This document shows positions 58,136 to 64,000 of a DNA stretch of 64,000 bases, in pieces. Position 1 is the first letter of the stretch. Each line of letters opens with the position of its first letter. The DNA lies in contig JAPTHN010000004.1 of NCBI GenBank assembly GCA_026936325.1, positions 45,907,289 to 45,971,288 on the forward strand, written 5' to 3'. The notes under the pieces are model-generated. The model was not told the origin of the DNA, did no database searches, and was given only the letters and a program-made list of their open reading frames with translations. Source of the DNA: Platynereis dumerilii. Taxonomy: Eukaryota; Annelida; Polychaeta; Phyllodocida; Nereididae. A program made the position numbers and the translations under genes.

Positions 58136-58381
58136 AATTCTAAACATGGGCCACAACAGAAATAATCAAGTGATGAAATTGGACCAACTAAGCCTTGACC
58201 CTAACTGGGCAGGAATACAAGACCACCACATAGATGGCCGATGGATCAACTTCTTCAAGACTATAAATGCTGGCTAAAAAAGATCCTGCACTTGAAGTAA
58301 GGTCTATGGTTGAGTAGTAAATGTTGCATCCTTCTCTTCCTCCTACTAAATCTACCATCATGAGCAGCATGGATAGCTGGA
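58136..58381. other. No gene recognised
   Basis: Short spacer between a LINE tail and a SINE. Nothing seen. Confidence 0.4.
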
Positions 58382-58563
58382 GGATTGGGACTTAGCTAAC
58401 GTCTTGCATGCACTTGGTATCCTAATTAGGATGAGGACAATGAACCGCAGGATGATTGAAATGGCCTTCCAATATAGTCAAGGTTACCCAGCAAGAGCTG
58501 GATTTGAACCCTGGACCCAGTGGTTGACAGTGCAGCATGCTACCACTAGACCAACCCTCCCCA
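58382..58563 (-). mobile_element. tRNA-derived SINE, diverged body
   Basis: The head reads GGGGAGGGTTGGTCTAGTGG on the minus strand, with B box GGTTCAAATCC. The body is shortened and diverged. Same family as 19381-19584. Confidence 0.8.
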
Positions 58564-59059
58564 TATCATGAGTAGCAAGAATAGTAATTCCGTATATATT
58601 GGTAGATGGCATTTTCTACAATAATGCCATCTAGAATGCTGTCTAGAACATCACGGCAGAACACTTCAACCTTCAAGTCAGTCGCTCCTCATTTGTTTTT
58701 ATAGAGTTACGGATAAATCTTTTATCCAAATTGCTGATATTAGATTTTTGTCAAGGGCCGAGGAATCAGCGTTGCTTAGTCAAGGGCCCATTCCGACCCA
58801 TTTAAATATGTTTTTTCACAGCCTGGAGGACACTTTGGTATGCGACACAAGGTTGTAAATGTATACATTTTGTAGATACATATTCAGCTTTTACAAGAGA
58901 AAGTATGATTAGAAGAGACCAGCAAACTACATATATTTATATTGCATATACACCAACAAGATCTATATAAAGATAGATAAGATAGTAATTACTATTTTAA
59001 GGTAGAAAAAGTTTTGTATTGATCAAGGGATGGTGAGGTTGAAAAACCATGTCTGGCCT
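58564..59059. other. No gene recognised
   Basis: AT-rich sequence up to the transposon. Nothing supported. Confidence 0.5.
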
Positions 59060-61008
59060 CCCTTCTGGACAACTTCCTTTGAGGAACGTTGTTCTAAGGA
59101 AGCATTAAACCTCCCAATCACATCAGACCCAACGTTTGAAATCTACGTAATTTGTCGACAACTGGTTACGAGGTTACTACGTACGTATATATCGTAAATA
59201 ATTCGTATTTCTCCAACCTCCCTTGACTACGTACCCCCCACGTTGAAGGATCGGTCGTTATACGCCTCTGGGGCGTCAGGCGTGGCAGGCCAGCCCAGCG
59301 CGCTGGTTCTTGCGCATGCGCACAATCGATAAAGAAGGCAGCCATGGCTGTTCACGATCGTGTGTATTGGGATTATATCGGTCTAGAACACCATTTATAC
59401 GACCGTACTAATTTATTTAACCATGGCCGATTGATTCTAGGATGTGTATGGATCAAATGACTCCTTCGGATGGACTCTAGCTGCTGTGTATGCTTCACAA
59501 TCAGCCTGTCAATCGGCGATGTTTAATATGTGGATTCATTGCAGTCGGCCAGGGGCGGATCCGCCGGGGGGACCGCCGCATTGCTTCAGGCGGTCCAGCC
59601 CCCGGCCAGGCTGCTGCCCCCGTGGAATAAAAATGATAAATATATTTTGGGGGAGGGATTTCAAGATTTTTTTATTTCAGGTCATGAGGGGATGGGTGCT
59701 TGGTGCTTGGTGGACTTTTTGTTGGGAGATCTGCAAAGAGAAAACATGATTTAAAACAGTGAAGAGAAGAAAAGAAAACAGAGCAAGATAGAGAGAGAGC
59801 AGAGCCAGGCAGCAAGCACTGAAGGTGGCTCCAAAATTAGTAGACTTTTCTTCCTTGTTTTACCAAGCAGTCTACAGTCCATTTAAGGACTATAATAAAT
59901 AATAAATAAGAATATTCACTTACCTTGTAAGGGATTAATGCTGCAACTCTGAAGAGTTGGAAAAATCCCAGTCAGAATTGGCCTGCTGGATAGGTGGCAT
60001 TCAGTTGCAAGTAGGCTCAGTTCAACTCCGGTCTTAACTGATTCTCTCTTGCTCGTTTGTGGTTGAGCAGTACTTCAGAATTATTTTTTTTGGCCTATGT
60101 AATCTTTCATATTTTAAGAGATATTTATTTGGTAATTTTTGTTACTTTTGTAGCTACTATTTCTTTATGGCTTCATCCAATTATCACCAGCAAGCATCCT
60201 GTTGGAGGTTTTATATGCTCAAAGTTACCAGATAGCTTGGAATAGGTATGGGAATAGATGGCGCTACAAGGTTCTCTGTGACTTAGGATCCCAGGTTCTG
60301 CAACTTTGTGCAAACCTTCAACAAACCTTTAGCAGATACGTATGATCAGACGTTTGCCCTGAACGTTACTTTCAAACGTTTTCCATACATATCAAAAACA
60401 CGTTGGAGAAACCTTGGAACTTACGTATTGCCAAATGTGCGACCATACCTTTGATAAACCTATGAATCAAAGGTATGGTCATACGTAATAGTCTATGGTT
60501 GTAAAAACCTCTCAAATGAATGTTCAACAAACCTATGAATCAAAGGTATGGTCATACGTAATCGTCAAATGTTCTTCAAACCTCTCAACCAAAGGTATGA
60601 CTTACGTAATAGTCTAAGGTTTTAAAAACCTCTCAAATTAATGTTCGACAAACCTATGAATCAAAGGTATGGTCATACGTAATAGTCAAACGTTCTTCAA
60701 ACCTCTCAACCAAAGGTATGATTTACGAATGACTGACACGTTTAGCCAAACGTTACAACCAAACGTTCTTCCAACCTCTCAACCAAAGGTATGACTTACG
60801 TGTGACTCGAACGTTCGGCCAAACTATAAAACAAACTATCTGCCAACCTCTTACTAAGGTTGCGACCTACGTTTGGTTTTCCATCTGAGTGCAACGTTTT
60901 GAAATTACCTTTGTCCTACCTTTGTCATACGTTGTTTGGCCCAACGTTTGATTCTAACCCAAATAATTACGTAGCGAAAGGTTTGATTTACGTTGCTGCT
61001 CGGGAGGG
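59060..61008. mobile_element. 1.95-kb non-autonomous DNA transposon (CACTA/EnSpm-like?), copy 2
   Basis: Same family and orientation as 33077-35212. It starts CCCTTCTGGACA, ends GCTGCTCGGGAGGG and is flanked by CT (59058-59059 and 61009-61010). The subterminal zones align closely (GAAGCATTAAACCTCCCA at 59100; GATGGCGCTACAAGG at 60257; CAAACCTCTCAA repeats 60310-60800). The GC-rich core (59230-59640) is more diverged but keeps TGCGCATGCGCA at 59311-59322 and AGGGGCGGAT at 59550. A shared segment at 59840-59935 includes CACTTACCTTG, a splice donor on the minus strand also found in copy 1 at 34130. No transposase. Confidence 0.85.
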
Positions 61009-61010
61009 CT

Positions 61011-64000
61011 ATTATATATTCAGACATTTTTTTGCAATGTAATAAATAGAAAATGATAAACAATATGAAAGTCATACAATATGACAAGCACATTGGAAAA
61101 CACATCAATTGGAAACTGCTGAATGAGCATTACACATCAAATGTCCTTGTGGTTCCAATTTATGAAACAGCTCAGCTCCCTCCCTCATAAGGTTACAGCT
61201 TTTAGCCTAATGCTTTTTGTAATTGTGAAATCGATACTCCTACATCAATGTGTGGCCATGTATTATATGTACCACCAATCCACCATGACTCTAAATATGC
61301 CATATTGTTACAGAAGGGCTTCTGTGTTTTTACTATTTTATAAAGAAAAACAATGAAGCTGGGGCATGACAGTGGTTTCTGGAACCAAATATTTCTATAT
61401 GACTTTTAATCTGGTATTACTTCTTGACCTAGATATCTGAATTCAGAATGTTCTTTAGGTTCTGAGCATTGTAAAACTTACAATATCTCTAGAAAATGTA
61501 GGTCACCATGAGGGTAACTGACAATATGTCGCTCTTCGTTGTGACGGTTATATAAAGAAGAAAATGACAAAATTGATGTTAGTGAATGATATATTTCTTA
61601 GTGAAAATGTTCAAATGTCTTACCCAAACAATTCGATGAAAATTTTTTAAATGTCTTACCCAAACAATATGATCACTCACTGCCTCTTAGCAGCCATTCC
61701 ATTAACTATTGCTCCTCATCAATATATTTGCCTCAGTAAAGCAGATCTGCCACCCTCCTTTTCTCTGCATTAAATTGTCTCTTCCACGTGATCAGTCACT
61801 CCTTGAAAGAAATTAGGTTTCAATTTATAATTTTATATTAGAAAAACAGTATTGAATTTTCTGGTCTCATGTGTTTCTGATAGTCTGACACACCCATAAA
61901 CTGATCCTAATGAATATAGACTAGTCTTTCAACTGGAAAATGGCTTTATATTCCACACATTCCCAAATCTAGATTATAAATAAATGGAGCGTTATGTTTC
62001 AGAAACCCATACATCATAACAAACGGGATCACAATGGGAAAGCAATGATCATCAATAAACCATGGTGCGATAGATGGCAATAGATGGTGATATGATCACT
62101 GCGATATATGGTGATATATTGTGGCTCGTGTTTATGTGGCAATCAATCACAAATCATCAGTCGCCATCTTATGGGAATTTTCATCCGAGACAATCTTCAC
62201 TCTTCGCCTCCTTACTTTGCTTTCTGATATCTTGGCATGGAACCTGACCGATCAGTATCTATGTACACCTCCAACCATAAATATGGCATTACACTGATAT
62301 TCGAGGAAAATCTTTATGAAAGAAGGGGTATACACATACAGTGTTGCTCAACTAGGCTATGAAATATAGACCCATATAATTTGCATGTTCTTATGGATCC
62401 ATGTAATTTCCATGTTCTTATCATAAGAAATGCAATGAAAGGCAGAAAGATTCCAAAACGCAGTTCTACTGAAAGGCAAAATTGATGAATAGACATATCA
62501 ATTAGTCAAGATTGATAGATTGATAAATAGACTGGTCCGTACAATGATAGATTGGCAAAAAAAGAGTGAAGAAAGAGAGGTACTGCTGGAATGCTAGATT
62601 GATAGGTAGACCAATTGATTTGAAGCTTGATAGGAGAAACTGAAGTACACAAAAATAGAGTTGGTTTGAAGTAAAGATAGATAATCCATAGGAAGTGGGC
62701 AGGAAGCAGCTAGACCTGCCTTGCAAATGGTCTAATATACCAGGCTTAGGCATGGGGCTTGCCGGGGGGCTGCCAATTTGAGCAAGGCAAGCAAGGCGGG
62801 TGGTGGATGTTTCGATCGGATATAACATGAGATTGTTCTCGGTTACATGCTTCTGTTGCATGCAGTTGGGCCATCGAGGACAAGAATGTCAGCCAATGAC
62901 CCTCCTCTAGATCCTGATCCTGATTCTGTTGTAACACAAGAGCTTCATTGGTACTCATTGGTGCTCATTGCCACTCAACCCAATATCAAGACAAGAAAGA
63001 AGAGTTGGCTTTTGAATTATGACAACATTATGCATCCCTACTCTCTTAAATTGATGTTCTGATTTCTCTGCTATTCATGTATTCTGTCGTTTGCGATACC
63101 ATTGCTTGCAGCAAATCAGCAATTACTGTTCAAATTTTGCAGTAAGGAGTTTCACTTAGAAGGTGACACTGTTTTCCTTCTTGACTGTGATATATTAATT
63201 AGGCCACAATATATTTTGAACAAATCTGTGATATTTATGAGATCACAATATTTCTGTTCTTAACTTGACTGCAATATATAAGGCCAAAATGTTTCTTAGC
63301 TAGATTGTTGCATAAGACTGCATTTCTTCTGTCCACTCACTCTATACTAAACTGGTAACAATATCATTGAAATTTAGTTTCATTCCAAAGAGTGGCCTTA
63401 CATTAGAGTTTGCCTTACCAGGTTGAGCACACTATACATCCACCTTCATTGTGTGCACAAGCACTAATGCACATGATTTATGTAGAGAGGTGTGCAAGGC
63501 TCTTGCGCAAGCTTTCAGCATCCGCCGTCAACAATAGAATTTAAAGAGCGTGGGCGAAGGTACTTTTTGCTATGTAAATTACCCAATGATGTGCTAACAC
63601 ACGCATTGATCAAACTTTATCGCTCTCTCTTCAGTTTAAGCGAAAATAGGATTTAGGATCAACAGGAGTTGGGGAAAGTGAACCCAGTACAGTTCTTCTT
63701 AATGTTATGACTGGATATTTTCACCACCACAGGTTTCCAGATCTGTCAGTTGAAGAGAAGCCATTTGTTATTGTGACAAGTCCACAATTTACTCCTTCGT
63801 GGATTATGAGACTATTTGTGGTTATTCATGATTTTTCTTGGCAGCAGTAAAAGTCATCCTATTTTGAAAAACTTCAGAGTGATGCTTTGTGATTTCTAAG
63901 CATGACATGAAATAAGGAAGAGAGTAAAAAAAAAATCAGAATCATCACATTGTCACGACTGATTCTCTCAGCTATAAAGTTGTATAGGATAAGCTAGCTA
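61011..64000. other. No gene recognised
   Basis: About 3 kb of AT-rich DNA. It includes degenerate GATA-like runs near 62500-62680 and short frames only. The right edge shows no feature being cut off that I can recognise. Confidence 0.5.

Overview
The window is AT-rich, repeat-dense eukaryotic DNA from an animal, most likely a marine invertebrate. It contains tRNA-derived SINEs, CR1/L2-like LINEs with short tandem 3' tails, small inverted-repeat DNA transposons, long GATA-type microsatellites and a CXC-domain multicopy gene relic of a kind I associate with cnidarians, echinoderms, amphioxus and fish. I cannot name the species. I see no complete host protein-coding gene. It reads as intergenic or intronic DNA, with one possible terminal exon near 17.45 kb.

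Layout. 1-2 kb: broken copy of a multicopy gene with a nuclease-like core and a tesmin/TSO1-like CXC tail. 2.4-2.7 kb: broken unknown coding fragment. 4.3-6.35 kb: two copies of a foldback MITE and a 980-bp inverted-repeat transposon with a 4-bp target duplication. 7.2-7.85 kb: 150-bp tandem repeat. 8.3-10.2 kb: SINE joined to a LINE 3' fragment, then microsatellites and a second SINE type. 11.2-11.8 kb: long purine tract. 12.7-17.0 kb: tandem duplication whose second copy holds two later insertions. 17.8-18.7 kb: another LINE 3' end. 24.8-27.1 kb: two tandem-repeat arrays. 28.3-45.1 kb: three copies of a roughly 3.3-kb unit. 45-64 kb: mostly unrecognised DNA with scattered SINEs, LINE tails and a small inverted-repeat element, plus a second copy of a 2-kb DNA transposon at 59.06-61.01 kb.

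The most interesting part is a nest inside the first copy of the triplicated unit. A LINE (about 30.02-36.87 kb, minus strand) encodes an endonuclease/reverse transcriptase. Its 5'-truncated ORF1 joins an RNA-binding domain to a NADAR (YbiA-like) domain, a family tied to ADP-ribose and N-glycosidic bond chemistry. This LINE is interrupted in its endonuclease by a 2.1-kb non-autonomous DNA transposon. The second copy at 59 kb fixes that transposon's ends (CCCT...AGGG, 2-bp target duplication). Both copies carry a GC-rich, promoter-like core with an NRF-1-type palindrome. Order of events: unit duplication, LINE insertion, transposon insertion.

The second notable signal is a 343-bp block (40985-41327 and 44490-44832) shared by two of the three units with no length change and about 12 mismatches by eye, while its flanks have drifted with many indels. 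It holds a CTCF-like core and several GATTA motifs and looks like a duplicated regulatory element.
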